Positions 1 through 8,363 of a stretch of DNA of 64,000 nucleotides are shown one piece after another (the stretch's first letter is position 1; every line of letters begins with the position of its first letter). The notes below the pieces were generated by a model, which saw only the letters and a list, made by a program, of their open reading frames with translations, searched no databases and was not told the DNA's origin. The translations under genes and the position numbers were made by a program. The DNA is taken from positions 30,829 through 94,828 of the forward strand of contig JBIOVM010000185.1 of NCBI GenBank assembly GCA_044867785.1, written 5' to 3'. This DNA is from DASRDR01 sp044867785 (GTDB taxonomy: Bacteria > Methylomirabilota > Methylomirabilia > Rokubacteriales > DASRDR01).

Positions 1-387
1 GGGGCACTTCACGTACTCGGCCAGCCCGCCCGGGTCCATCTCGCCCAGCATGTGAACGCGCAGGCACTTCGGCACCTCGCCGTCCCGGCAGTACTCGCAG
101 ACGCCGCATCCCCAGGACGGGTTGAGCACGACCCGGTCTCCGACGCGCGGTCGCTCCACGCCCGGACCGACCGACGCGACGACCCCGGCGACGTCGCCGC
201 CGGTGATGTGGGGAAGCGGCGTCGGCTCCCCGGGCATGCCCTCGCGGGTGAAGATGTCGAGGGGATTGAGCGCGCAGGCGTGGACCCGCACGACCATGTC
301 GCCCGGGCCCGCCACCGGATCGGGCCAGGCGGGCTCGTAGGTGAGGACCTCGGGCCCGCCGTGCCGATGGATGACGATCGCGCGCAT
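1..387 (-). CDS. Zinc-dependent alcohol dehydrogenase family protein, N-terminal part (cut by window edge)
   Basis: The first 129 codons of a medium-chain dehydrogenase/reductase; the gene continues past base 1. The GroES-like domain is clear: MRAIVIHRHGGPEVL at the start, then a Gly-rich GGDVAGVVASVG segment, and the structural-zinc loop with four cysteines (CGVCEYCRDGEVPKC). Family enzymes oxidise alcohols or reduce aldehydes/quinones with NAD(P); the substrate cannot be read from this part. The ATG at 387-385 lies 11 bases after the stop of the upstream dehydrogenase, so it is the fourth gene of a minus-strand operon with an acid-sugar kinase and PdxA2. A role in the same catabolic route is an inference from position. 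Confidence 0.85.
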   Translation of the reverse strand, partial: MRAIVIHRHGGPEVLTYEPAWPDPVAGPGDMVVRVHACALNPLDIFTREGMPGEPTPLPHITGGDVAGVVASVGPGVERPRVGDRVVLNPSWGCGVCEYCRDGEVPKCLRVHMLGEMDPGGLAEYVKCP

Positions 388-398
388 CGGGAGCCGGG

Positions 399-1490
399 TC
401 AGGCGGAAGCGAGCGCGGCGACCACCGCGTCGCCGACGGCGGCCGTCGTCCCGGGGCCGCCGAGGTCCGGTGTGAGGTCGCGGCCCGCGCGGGTCACGGC
501 GTCGACGGCCGTCTCGATCCGTCGGGCCGCGGTCGCCGCGGCCTCGTCCCCGTCGCGCCGGCCGAGCCACTCCAGCATGAGGGCGGCCGAGAGGATCGTC
601 GCCAGGGGATTCGCGACGCCCTTGCCGGCGATGTCCGGCGCGGTTCCGTGGGACGGCTGGAAGAGGCCGTGGTGGTCGCCGATGTCGCCCGACGGCGCCA
701 TGCCGAGCCCGCCGACGGTGGCGGCCGCCAGGTCCGAGATGATGTCGCCGAACATGTTCTCGGCGACCACGACGTCGTAGTGACCGGGGCGCTGGACGAG
801 GTACATCGTCATCGCGTCGACGTAGGCATGCTCCGCCTGGACATCCGGGTAGTCCGCCGCCACCTCGTCGAAAAGGGCGCGGAAGAATGCGTAGCTCTTG
901 AGGACGTTCGCCTTGTCGACGAGCGTCACCCGGCGGACCCGGTCGCGGGGGGCGCCGGGTCGCCGGCGCGCCAGCTCGAATGCCTGCCGGCAGATGCGCA
1001 AGACACCGGGACGCGTGACGACGAGCGTGTCGGTCGCGACGTGGCCGCCGACCAGGACGCCGGCGCCGCGCGAGGCGTAGAGTCCCTCGGTGTTCTCGCG
1101 CAGGATGACGTAGTCGATCCGGTCGCCGTCCGCGAGCCGGAGCGGGGTGGGCACTCCGGGGTGGAGCCGGATGGGACGAAGCCCCACGTAGAGGTCGAGG
1201 ACGATCCGGAGCGTCAGCTGAGGCGCGATCTCGGTGCCGTCCGGGAAGCGGACGTCCGGCAGCCCGGCGGCGCCGAACAGGATGGCGTCCGCCGCCTGGC
1301 ACGCCTCGAGCGTCTCGCGCGGCAGCTCCTCGCCGGTGCGCCGGTAGCACGCCGCGCCGGCCTCCACCTCCTCGAGCGCGAACTCCAGCTGCCCCGGCAC
1401 CGCCACCGCGGCGAGGACCTTCAGCGCCTCGGCCATGACTTCCGGGCCGATGCCGTCTCCGGCGACGACGGCGACGCGGTGGAGCGGCAC
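399..1490 (-). CDS. Isocitrate/isopropylmalate dehydrogenase family protein
   Basis: A 363-residue NAD(P)-dependent beta-decarboxylating dehydrogenase of the LeuB/Icd/tartrate dehydrogenase family. Visible marks are GDGIGPE at residues 11-17, the substrate-binding RENTEGLY segment, VDKANVLK with the catalytic lysine, the metal-binding Asp segment (ENMFGDIISDLAA), and the cofactor-loop motif HGTAPDIAGKGVANP. I start at the GTG at 1490-1488 because the family N-terminus begins there; it sits 2 bases after the pdxA2 stop. No leuC/leuD genes are near, so leucine synthesis is unlikely. Beside a DUF1537 kinase and PdxA2 it more probably oxidises a tartrate- or malate-like hydroxy acid. The exact substrate is unknown. 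Confidence 0.88.
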   Translation of the reverse strand: MPLHRVAVVAGDGIGPEVMAEALKVLAAVAVPGQLEFALEEVEAGAACYRRTGEELPRETLEACQAADAILFGAAGLPDVRFPDGTEIAPQLTLRIVLDLYVGLRPIRLHPGVPTPLRLADGDRIDYVILRENTEGLYASRGAGVLVGGHVATDTLVVTRPGVLRICRQAFELARRRPGAPRDRVRRVTLVDKANVLKSYAFFRALFDEVAADYPDVQAEHAYVDAMTMYLVQRPGHYDVVVAENMFGDIISDLAAATVGGLGMAPSGDIGDHHGLFQPSHGTAPDIAGKGVANPLATILSAALMLEWLGRRDGDEAAATAARRIETAVDAVTRAGRDLTPDLGGPGTTAAVGDAVVAALASA

Positions 1491-1492
1491 GC

Positions 1493-2539
1493 TCAGGCTC
1501 GGGTCGCCGCGCGCTCGCGGCTTCGCGCCATCTCGGCCGCGACCAGGATCGCCTCCACCATGCTTTCCGGGTTCGCCGTGCCGGTGCCGGCGCGGTCGAA
1601 CGCGGTGCCGTGGTCCACGGAGACCCGGAGAATGGGGAGCCCCACGGTGACGTTCACCCCGGACAGACCGGTCCACGCCTTGCGCGTCTCGTCGTAGCGG
1701 AACCCGAGCGCCTTGACGGGCGTGTGGCCCTGGTCGTGGAACATCGCGACCACGCAATCGAACTCGCCGCCGGCCGCGCGGCTCATGACCGTGTCGGCCG
1801 GGTAGGGGCCCGTGGCGTCGATCCCCTCGGCGTGGGCCTCGGCGATCGCGGGCGCGATCGCGACCTGCTCCTCGTCCCCGAAGAGCCCACCCTCGCCGGC
1901 GTGAGGGTTCAGTCCGCACACCGCCAGGCGCGGGCGGGCGATCCCGAGATCGCGCATCGCCCGGTCGCCGAGCCGGATCGTGCGGAGCACGCGCTCGCGC
2001 GTGACCAGCTCGGGGACGCGGCGAAGCGCCACGTGCGTCGTGACGTGGATGACGCGAAGCTCCTTGCCCATGAGCAGCATGGCGTACGCCTTGGCGCCGG
2101 TCAGCTCCGCCAGGATCTCGGTGTGCCCCGAGTGCCGCACGCCGGCCGCCGCGAGCGCCTCCTTGTTGACCGGCGCGGTGACGATCCCCTCGATGGCGCC
2201 CGCCTCCGCGAGGCGCACGCCGCGCTCGATGTACTCGTACGCCGCGCGGCCGCAGATCGCGCTCACCCGGCCGAGGGCGAACGCCGCCGGATCGGCGTTC
2301 GCGAGGTCGAGCACCTCGATGCGATCCCCCGCGAAGGTGGCATCGCCCGGGCGCGCGATCGCCCGCACCGCGAGCGTCACCTGGGCGACCCGGGCCGCGG
2401 CGTCCATGACGCGCGCGTCGCCGATGACGAGGAGACGGGCGTTCTCGCGCACCTCGCGGTCGGCCAGCGCCTTCGCCGCGATCTCGGGGCCGACGCCGGC
2501 CGGGTCGCCCATGGTGATCCCGAGAACGGGGCGGTTCAC
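1493..2539 (-). CDS. pdxA2: 4-hydroxythreonine-4-phosphate dehydrogenase family protein (PdxA2 type)
   Basis: About 348 residues, full length for PdxA. It carries the N-terminal LGITMGDPAGVGPE signature, the TAPVNKEAL motif and the three histidines that bind the divalent metal (in TTHVALRR, FHDQGHTPVK and SVDHGTAFD). PdxA proper makes vitamin B6. PdxA2 paralogues encoded next to DUF1537 kinases instead oxidise and decarboxylate 4-phospho-D-threonate or 4-phospho-erythronate to dihydroxyacetone phosphate. Its neighbours put it in the second group. The GTG at 2539-2537 overlaps the upstream stop as GTGA, which suggests translational coupling; another GTG at 2545 is possible. Confidence 0.9.
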   Translation of the reverse strand: MNRPVLGITMGDPAGVGPEIAAKALADREVRENARLLVIGDARVMDAAARVAQVTLAVRAIARPGDATFAGDRIEVLDLANADPAAFALGRVSAICGRAAYEYIERGVRLAEAGAIEGIVTAPVNKEALAAAGVRHSGHTEILAELTGAKAYAMLLMGKELRVIHVTTHVALRRVPELVTRERVLRTIRLGDRAMRDLGIARPRLAVCGLNPHAGEGGLFGDEEQVAIAPAIAEAHAEGIDATGPYPADTVMSRAAGGEFDCVVAMFHDQGHTPVKALGFRYDETRKAWTGLSGVNVTVGLPILRVSVDHGTAFDRAGTGTANPESMVEAILVAAEMARSRERAATRA

Positions 2540-3681
2540 GCGCACGCCTCCCAGGCGCGGACGAGGGTGTCCGCGTCCCCGAAGCCCCCGGCCTTGGTCA
2601 TCACGACGAGGCCCTCGAGCGGTCCGCCCACCAGCGTTCCCAGCGCCAGACCGGGCTCGAGCTCGCCGGCCAGGCGGAGCGCGCTCGCGCCGAGCGCCCG
2701 CACTACGGCGATCGCCGTCTCGCCGCCCGTGAGGAGCACCGCGCCCGGTCGAGAGCGCTCGATCCGGGCGCGAGCGGCGTCGCCGAGGCGCGCCGCCATC
2801 TCGCGGCGCCGCGCGCCGTCGTCGGCCCCTCGATCCGAGGGGGGCGCCAGGATCTCCAGGCCGTCGCGCGAGCCGAGCCGCGCGAGCTGCGTCCGTATCG
2901 CGGGGTGGGCGGTGCCGGTGACCACGATCAGCGGACGTCGGGGCCGCGGCGGCGCACCGGCGCGCTCGGCGGAGCTCGTCCTGGGCAGCCGCGTGGCGAG
3001 CGCGTTCGCGAGCCCGGCGGAGCCCGCCAAGAGCATCCCGTCCTGGCTCGCCGCGCCGACGAGCGTCCCGAGGTCTGCGTCGGTTTCGGCATCCGCGCTC
3101 AGGACACGCCCGCCCACGCCGGCGAAGCGGCGAAGCCGTTCCGCGACGGGACCGGATCCTTGTCGCACCGTGGAGAGGGGCAAGGCGGTCGCGGGCGCCA
3201 CGAGGCCGGCCGCCAGGAGCGCCAGCAGGCTCGCCCCCGTGGGCGGGAACGCGGGGTCGCGCGCGATCGCGGTCTCGTCGGCGAGCCGGCCGTCGACGTG
3301 GAGCTGGCCGTCCACGACGGTCCGGCCCTGCGCGGGGAACGCGGGGGCGAGGAGGGCCAGGGCGAGTCCCGAGCCGTCCAGCATCCCGTCCATCTCGGCC
3401 GCGACGTGGCCGCGAAGGGTGGAATCCACCTTCTTGTAGAGGACGCGCGGCGGCCCGACCTTCAGCGCGCTCCCCGCCGCGCGAGCTCGAGCTCGCGCCT
3501 CCTCGACCGGCAGCATCCGGCTCTCGGTGTCGACGACGAGGACGGACGTCGTCGTCGTGCGCGGGAGCGCGGGAGGTCCGTCCCCGTCGCTCACGATCAC
3601 CAGCGTATCCAGCCCGCGCGCCGCGAACGGCGCGCCTGTGTCGCAGGCGCCGGTCAGGTCGTCGGCCTGGATCCCTACCAT
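2536..3681 (-). CDS. Four-carbon acid sugar kinase family protein (DUF1537)
   Basis: A 381-residue member of the OtnK/DtnK (DUF1537) family, which phosphorylates four-carbon acid sugars such as D-threonate or erythronate at C4 using ATP. The N-terminal substrate domain begins IQADDLTGACDTG and has YKKVDSTLRG. The C-terminal nucleotide-binding domain has LLTGGETA and VMTKAGGFGDAD. Its product would be the substrate of the PdxA2 encoded directly downstream with a 4-base overlap. The ATG at 3681 is preceded by GTG at 3684; a promoter-like pair ends only 9 bases upstream, so the mRNA may be nearly leaderless. The exact sugar acid is not readable. Confidence 0.9.
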   Translation of the reverse strand: MVGIQADDLTGACDTGAPFAARGLDTLVIVSDGDGPPALPRTTTTSVLVVDTESRMLPVEEARARARAAGSALKVGPPRVLYKKVDSTLRGHVAAEMDGMLDGSGLALALLAPAFPAQGRTVVDGQLHVDGRLADETAIARDPAFPPTGASLLALLAAGLVAPATALPLSTVRQGSGPVAERLRRFAGVGGRVLSADAETDADLGTLVGAASQDGMLLAGSAGLANALATRLPRTSSAERAGAPPRPRRPLIVVTGTAHPAIRTQLARLGSRDGLEILAPPSDRGADDGARRREMAARLGDAARARIERSRPGAVLLTGGETAIAVVRALGASALRLAGELEPGLALGTLVGGPLEGLVVMTKAGGFGDADTLVRAWEACA

Positions 3682-3690
3682 CACGGCGCC

Positions 3691-3719
3691 ACGGTAGCCC
3701 GCGTCCCGGGAGGGGTCAA
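3691..3719 (-). promoter_or_regulatory. Predicted sigma-70-like promoter of the acid-sugar operon
   Basis: On the minus strand TTGACC (3719-3714) is followed after 17 bases by TACCGT (3696-3691). Transcription would start around 3684-3682, at or next to the start codon of the DUF1537 gene, giving a leaderless or very short-leader mRNA. The rest of the 180-base divergent gap to 3862 shows no other clear signal. Confidence 0.45.
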
Positions 3720-3861
3720 GGAGCCCGGCCTTCCGCCGTCCGGCGGAGCCGCCGACGCCGAGCGAGGCTGGCTCCCGGCCGAGGCCGGCACCGCGCTCTT
3801 CGATGACGCGAGGAATCCCGAGACGCGTTTACCATGGCACGGAGGGCACGGAGACGACGTC

Positions 3862-4734
3862 GTGAGAGACGGAGCGCCGGAGCACGCGAGGGATCCCGGC
3901 CTGCCGCTGCCCGAGCAGCGGGTGCGGGCCCGGAACCTGTTCCGCGGCGCGGCGAACCGCATTCACGATGACGTGGTCGCGCGGCGCCACGGGTACGCCG
4001 GTGCGCTCGTCGCCGGCGTGACGCTCTACGGGTACGTCTCGCGGCTCGCCGTCGCCGCGTGGGGACTCGACTGGCTCGCGCGGGGCACCGCGAGCGTCCG
4101 CTTCCTCCGACCCGTCTACGACGGGGACGAGCTGAGCCTCACCGGCCGAGTCGTCGCGCGATCGGCGAACCCGCGGGCCGGTGAGGTGGTGGCCGAGATC
4201 GAGGCTCGGAGCGCGTGGGGGGACGCGTTCACGACCCTCGTCGCCGGCCTGGCCTGGGGCGGACCCGACATGGCGGCGCTCGATCTCGGAGCGTATCCCA
4301 CGGCGCCGCTGCCGAGCGCGCCGCCGCCGGCGACCGCGGCGACGCTCGCGGGTCTCGGTCCGCTGGGAACCACGGTGCTGGACCTGGACCCGACCGTGCT
4401 CGCCCAGGCCGCGGACGATCTCGACGATCCCGCGCCCGCCTACCGGGGACCCCGAGGGGTGGCGCACCCCGGCCTCCTCCTCCGCCAGGCGAACCGGGCC
4501 CTGGCGGAGAACGTCGCGCTGGGCCCGTGGATCCACGCGTCGAGCGACGTGACGCACCTGGGCCTCGCCCGGGCGGGGGATCGCATCGAGGCCCGGGGGC
4601 GCGTCATGCGCGTCTACGAGCGGGGCGGGCGCGGATGGATCGACCTCGACGTCGCCCTCGTCGTTCCCGACGGGGCGCGCTCGATCGCGCGCATCCGTCA
4701 CACCGCCATCTACCGGCTGGAGAGCGGCGAGTGA
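3862..4734 (+). CDS. Double hotdog (MaoC-like acyl dehydratase/thioesterase fold) protein
   Basis: A 290-residue protein with two hotdog-like halves. The first has HDDVVARRHGYAGALVAGVTLYGYV, shared in pattern with MaoC-type enoyl-CoA hydratases, followed by a FLRPVYDGDEL strand. The second half (about residues 190-285) has HPGLLLRQANRALAEN and DVTHLGLARAGDRIEARG. Enzymes of this fold act on acyl-CoA thioesters. The usual catalytic Asp/His pair of MaoC is only partly recognisable (H-D in the first half), so hydratase or thioesterase activity is not established. I chose the GTG at 3862 because GGAG lies 8 bases upstream; the ATG at 3834 is in another frame. The antiporter gene follows after 7 bases. 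Confidence 0.65.
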   Translation: MRDGAPEHARDPGLPLPEQRVRARNLFRGAANRIHDDVVARRHGYAGALVAGVTLYGYVSRLAVAAWGLDWLARGTASVRFLRPVYDGDELSLTGRVVARSANPRAGEVVAEIEARSAWGDAFTTLVAGLAWGGPDMAALDLGAYPTAPLPSAPPPATAATLAGLGPLGTTVLDLDPTVLAQAADDLDDPAPAYRGPRGVAHPGLLLRQANRALAENVALGPWIHASSDVTHLGLARAGDRIEARGRVMRVYERGGRGWIDLDVALVVPDGARSIARIRHTAIYRLESGE

Positions 4735-4741
4735 GCGCGAC

Positions 4742-6388
4742 ATGACCTTGCCGACGCTGGTGCAGACGGGGATCGTTCTGCTGGCGGTGGTGCTGGCCCT
4801 CACCACCCTCGCCCGGCGGCTGCTGATCCCGTACCCGGTCCTGCTGGTCTTGGGCGGCCTCGCGTTCGCGCTGGTCCCCGGGCTGCCGCCGGTGCAGCTC
4901 CATCCGGACCTCGTCTTCCTCGTCGTCCTGCCGCCCATCCTGTGGTCGGCGGCCTACTTCACCTCGCTGCGCGACTTCCGGCAGAACCTGCGGCCCATCT
5001 CTCTGCTCGCCGTGGGACTCGTGCTGGCCACGACGGCCGTCGTGGCCGCCGCGGCGCGGGCGATCGTCCCCGGACTGCCCTGGCCGGCCGCGCTCGCGCT
5101 CGGCGCCATCGTCTCGCCGCCGGATGCCGTGGCGGCCACGGCCGTCGCCCGGCGCTTGGCGCTCCCGCGCCGCGTCGTCACGATCCTGGAGGGGGAGAGC
5201 CTGGTCAACGACGCCTCGGCCCTGGTCCTGTATCGCTCCGCCGTGGCCGTCATGATCGGCGGGTCCTTCGTCGTGTGGGAGGGCCTCGTCGACTTCGCGG
5301 TGGGCGCGGCGGCCGGCGTGGCGATCGGGCTCGCGGTGGGCGTCGCCACGCGCTTCGCGCTCCGCCTCACCGACGACAGCTTCACCGCCATCGCCGCCAC
5401 GCTCCTGGCCCCCTACGTGGCGTGGGTGGCGGCGGAGCGGCTCCACGTGTCGGCCGTCCTCGCCTGCGTGGCCGGAGGCTTCTACGTCCGCCAGCACTTC
5501 AGCGCCGCCATCGCACCGCTCACGCGCATCCAGGCGCGGGCGGTGTGGGACCTCTTGGTCTTCGTGCTGAACGGCATCGTCTTCATCCTCATCGGGCTTC
5601 AGCTCGCGGCCTTGCGCCAATCGATTCCCGGCCCCGAGCTGGCGACGCTGCTCTGGCAGGGCGCCGTCCTGAGCGTGACCGCCATTCTGATTCGCATGGT
5701 CTGGGTTCCGATCGCCGCCTACGTGCCGCGGGCCATCAGCCCACGGCTCAGGGCACGCGATCCCATGCCGGCGTGGTCCGCCCTCTTCCTCATCGGCTGG
5801 ACGGGGATGCGGGGCATCGTCTCCCTGGCGGCCGCGCTCGCCCTGCCGCTGACGACGGCCGCCGGCACTCCGCTCCCGTTTCGGGACGAGATCATCGTCC
5901 TGACCTTCATCGTCATCCTCGGCACCCTCGTCGTGCAGGGGCTGACGCTCGGCCCGCTCATCCGCCGGCTCGACTTCGGCGACGACGACGCGCTCGAGCG
6001 CGAGGAAGCGCTCGCCAGGGAGCGGGCGTCCCGCGCCGCCCTCGACCGGGTGGACCAGCTCGCGCGGGAGGGTTGGGCGCGGCGGGAGCACGTCGAGCGG
6101 ATGCGGACGCACTACACCCAACGCGTCCGACGCTTCTCGGAGCTGGGCGACCGGGAGGGCTCGGCCGAGTCGGCGGCGGCCCAGCGGCGACTCCGGCACG
6201 AGACGCTTTCGGCGGAGCGTCTGGCGCTCATTCGGCTGCGCGACGACGGATTGATCAGCGACGAGGTGCTGCATCGGCTCGAGTACGAGCTGGACGTCGA
6301 GGCCATCCGGATCGGCCTCGGCGAGCAGCTGCCGGCGGGGAACGGACCGGCCGTCGGCCGGGAGAGCCAGCCGGGGAGGACGCCATGA
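4742..6388 (+). CDS. Na+/H+ antiporter, CPA1 family
   Basis: A 548-residue inner-membrane protein with about 12 hydrophobic helices in residues 1-410 and a charged cytoplasmic tail of about 130 residues rich in Arg and Glu. The ion-translocation signatures of NhaP/CPA1 exchangers are present: SPPDAVAA near residue 125 and EGESLVNDASAL near residue 150. Family members exchange cytoplasmic Na+ or K+ for protons in pH and salt homeostasis. The ATG at 4742 follows the hotdog gene by 7 bases, so the two may be cotranscribed, though no functional link is evident. Its end is followed by a 138-base gap holding the promoter of the TRAP operon. Confidence 0.9.
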   Translation: MTLPTLVQTGIVLLAVVLALTTLARRLLIPYPVLLVLGGLAFALVPGLPPVQLHPDLVFLVVLPPILWSAAYFTSLRDFRQNLRPISLLAVGLVLATTAVVAAAARAIVPGLPWPAALALGAIVSPPDAVAATAVARRLALPRRVVTILEGESLVNDASALVLYRSAVAVMIGGSFVVWEGLVDFAVGAAAGVAIGLAVGVATRFALRLTDDSFTAIAATLLAPYVAWVAAERLHVSAVLACVAGGFYVRQHFSAAIAPLTRIQARAVWDLLVFVLNGIVFILIGLQLAALRQSIPGPELATLLWQGAVLSVTAILIRMVWVPIAAYVPRAISPRLRARDPMPAWSALFLIGWTGMRGIVSLAAALALPLTTAAGTPLPFRDEIIVLTFIVILGTLVVQGLTLGPLIRRLDFGDDDALEREEALARERASRAALDRVDQLAREGWARREHVERMRTHYTQRVRRFSELGDREGSAESAAAQRRLRHETLSAERLALIRLRDDGLISDEVLHRLEYELDVEAIRIGLGEQLPAGNGPAVGRESQPGRTP

Positions 6389-6428
6389 GCCCACCGGACG
6401 AAGGCCGTCCGATCGTTCACGCTTGTCC

Positions 6429-6458
6429 TTGACACTGGAATGGGACCTTCCATAGACT
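6429..6458 (+). promoter_or_regulatory. Predicted sigma-70-like promoter of the dctPQM TRAP operon
   Basis: A perfect TTGACA (6429-6434) is followed after 18 bases by TAGACT (6453-6458). Transcription would start near 6465, about 60 bases upstream of the dctP ATG at 6527. A strong Shine-Dalgarno GGAGGT lies at 6515-6520. Confidence 0.6.
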
Positions 6459-6526
6459 CGCGGCACGCCGCGCGGTAGAACCCCGGGGCGCCCGAATCGA
6501 TCCCGAGGCCCAATGGAGGTGCATAC

Positions 6527-7696
6527 ATGACGAAGCGCCGATCTCTGATCCTCGCCGCTATCGGCCTGGTCGCCGCGGTCGCGGTGACCATGGCGTTGAC
6601 GGAGCGCCTGATTCCAGTCGCACGCGCCCAGGCGCCCGTCGTCCTCAAGATCCAGGCGAGCTGGCCCGCCTCGCTGACGATCTTCGAGCATCTGAAGTTC
6701 GTGGCTGAGCGCGTGGACAAGCTCTCCGGCGGGACCCTGAAGATCGAGGCACTGCCGGCCGGTACCATCGTCCCGGCCTTCGAGGTGCTCGACGCGACGA
6801 GCAAGAAGGTCATCGACGGATTTCACTCCGTCTCCTACTACTGGGTCGGCAAGAACAAGACGGCCGCGCTCTTCACGGGCGGCCCCGGCGGCACCTTCGG
6901 CATGGACTTTGTGGACGTGCTGGGCTGGATGTACGAGGGCGGCGGTCTCGAGCTCTACCAGCAGATGTACAAGGACGTGATGAAGCTCAACGTGGTCCCG
7001 CTGCCCGCCTTCCCGAGCGGTCCGCAGGCGTTCGGCTGGTTCAAGCGACCGATCAAGGACCTGGCCGACTTCAAGGGCATGAAGTGCCGCCAGACCGGCC
7101 TCAACGCCGAGGTCTTCACCGAGATGGGGATGCGCACCGTCAACCTGCCCGGCGGGGAGATCCTGCCGGCCGCCGAGCGCGGTGTCATCGACTGCGCGGA
7201 GTGGGTCGGCGGCATCGAGGACCTCCGGCTCGGCTTCCACAACGTGTGGAAGTACCACTACACGCCGGGGATGCACGAGACCGTGACCATGGGCGAGATC
7301 GGTATCAATACCGAGGTGTGGGACAAGCTCTCGCCGCAGCACAAGGAGATCATCAAGTCCGCGACGATGGAGGGCTTCATCCGCTGGTACGCTAAGTGGC
7401 AGCGCCAGAACGCCGACGCCCTCAAGGAGTTCGTCGAGAAGCACAAGGTCAACGTCATCCGGACGCCGCCCGAGGTCCTGATCGACTTCCTCAAGGCTTG
7501 GGACAAGATCGCCGCGCGCGAGGCGGAAAAGGACCCCTTCTTCAAGAAGGTGCTCGACTCCCAGCGGGAGTACGCCGGGGTCGTCGTGCCCGCCAAGCGC
7601 TTCCTCTTCCCGCCCTACGACTTCGCGGCCAACTACTACTGGCCGGCGAAGAAGACGGCGGCCGGCGGCGGGGCGGCGCCGGCGGCGAAGAAGTAG
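6527..7696 (+). CDS. dctP: TRAP transporter solute-binding protein, DctP family
   Basis: A 389-residue periplasmic receptor. A Sec signal peptide covers about residues 1-34 (hydrophobic core ILAAIGLVAAVAVTMAL, ending near ARA-QAP). The mature part has the DctP layout, including the conserved arginine region MKCRQTGLNAEVF (about residues 185-197), where family members salt-bridge the substrate carboxylate, and DCAEWVGGIEDLRLGFH. It would deliver an organic acid to the DctQ/DctM membrane partners encoded downstream. The variant resembles receptors for larger 2-oxo or aromatic acids more than the C4-dicarboxylate type, but the ligand is not determined. Two hairpins separate it from dctQ. A GGAGGT ribosome site precedes the ATG by 6 bases. 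Confidence 0.92.
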   Translation: MTKRRSLILAAIGLVAAVAVTMALTERLIPVARAQAPVVLKIQASWPASLTIFEHLKFVAERVDKLSGGTLKIEALPAGTIVPAFEVLDATSKKVIDGFHSVSYYWVGKNKTAALFTGGPGGTFGMDFVDVLGWMYEGGGLELYQQMYKDVMKLNVVPLPAFPSGPQAFGWFKRPIKDLADFKGMKCRQTGLNAEVFTEMGMRTVNLPGGEILPAAERGVIDCAEWVGGIEDLRLGFHNVWKYHYTPGMHETVTMGEIGINTEVWDKLSPQHKEIIKSATMEGFIRWYAKWQRQNADALKEFVEKHKVNVIRTPPEVLIDFLKAWDKIAAREAEKDPFFKKVLDSQREYAGVVVPAKRFLFPPYDFAANYYWPAKKTAAGGGAAPAAKK

Positions 7697-7749
7697 CGAT
7701 CGGCGCCCCGATCGCATCCGCGGAGGGGCCGGCGCGCCGCCGGCCCCTC
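7696..7749 (+). promoter_or_regulatory. Two tandem hairpins between dctP and dctQ
   Basis: The first is an 8-bp stem GCGATCGG/CCGATCGC (7696-7703 with 7708-7715, 4-base loop), starting in the dctP stop codon. The second is an 11-bp perfect stem (7723-7733 with 7739-7749, 5-base loop). Neither is followed by a T tract, so they are more likely mRNA-stabilising or attenuating elements than full terminators. Structures at this place often leave the binding protein more abundant than the permeases; that function here is inferred. Confidence 0.6.
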
Positions 7750-7790
7750 ACTCCATCACCGATGACGGTCGCGCTCCCGCGAGATCCGGG

Positions 7791-8363
7791 TTGAGCGGCG
7801 CTCCGCGCTCGACGGTCGAGCCGTCGCCCGCGCTGCTCCGGATCACCCGGGCCATCGACTCGTTCAGCGACTGGTCGGGGAAGATCGTCGCCTGGCTGAT
7901 CCTGCCGCTCGTCCTGAGCCTGACCTACGAAGCGGTCGCCCGCTACCTCTTCGACGCGCCCACGCTCTGGGCGTACGACCTCTCCTACATGATGTACGCG
8001 GCGATCTTCATGCTCGGCGCCCACTACACGCTCCTCAAGGGAGCGCACATCAGGACCGACATGCTGTGGGAGAGGTTCTCGGTGCGCACCAAGGGGCGGA
8101 TCGACGTCGTGGCCTACACCATCTTCTTCTTCCCGGCCATGATCCTGCTCTTCTACGCGAGCGTCGACGAGGCATGGCGCTCGTGGCAGATGGGTGAGCT
8201 CTCCGAGCAGACGGCGTGGCGGCCCATCCTCTGGCCGTTCAAGGCCATCGTGCCGCTCACCGCGCTCCTCCTCCTCATCCAGGGCGCGTCCGAGCTCCTC
8301 AAGTCCCTCTACGCGGCCCGCACCGGCCGGTTCCTCACCACCGCCGAGACCATCCAGGTATGA
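7791..8363 (+). CDS. dctQ: TRAP transporter small permease, DctQ family
   Basis: A 190-residue membrane protein with four predicted helices, typical of DctQ: about residues 37-55, 62-82, 103-123 and 150-172. The segment FMLGAHYTLLKGAHIRTDML, with its R-x-D pattern, is characteristic of the family. It forms the membrane complex with DctM for Na+-coupled uptake of the solute bound by DctP. The TTG at 7791 is the only plausible start upstream of the first helix and has a weak ribosome site (GAG and GGG just upstream). The stop overlaps the dctM start as ATGA. Confidence 0.85.
   Translation: MSGAPRSTVEPSPALLRITRAIDSFSDWSGKIVAWLILPLVLSLTYEAVARYLFDAPTLWAYDLSYMMYAAIFMLGAHYTLLKGAHIRTDMLWERFSVRTKGRIDVVAYTIFFFPAMILLFYASVDEAWRSWQMGELSEQTAWRPILWPFKAIVPLTALLLLIQGASELLKSLYAARTGRFLTTAETIQV

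Noticed and set aside
4604..7717. A 1,037-codon open frame on the minus strand
   Set aside because: It lies antisense to the antiporter and dctP, has no recognisable domain, and is a low-complexity Arg/Gly/Asp-rich translation typical of the antisense of high-GC codons.
7791..7800. A downstream start for dctQ
   Set aside because: No ATG or GTG occurs in frame before the first membrane helix, so a later start would remove it; TTG is retained.
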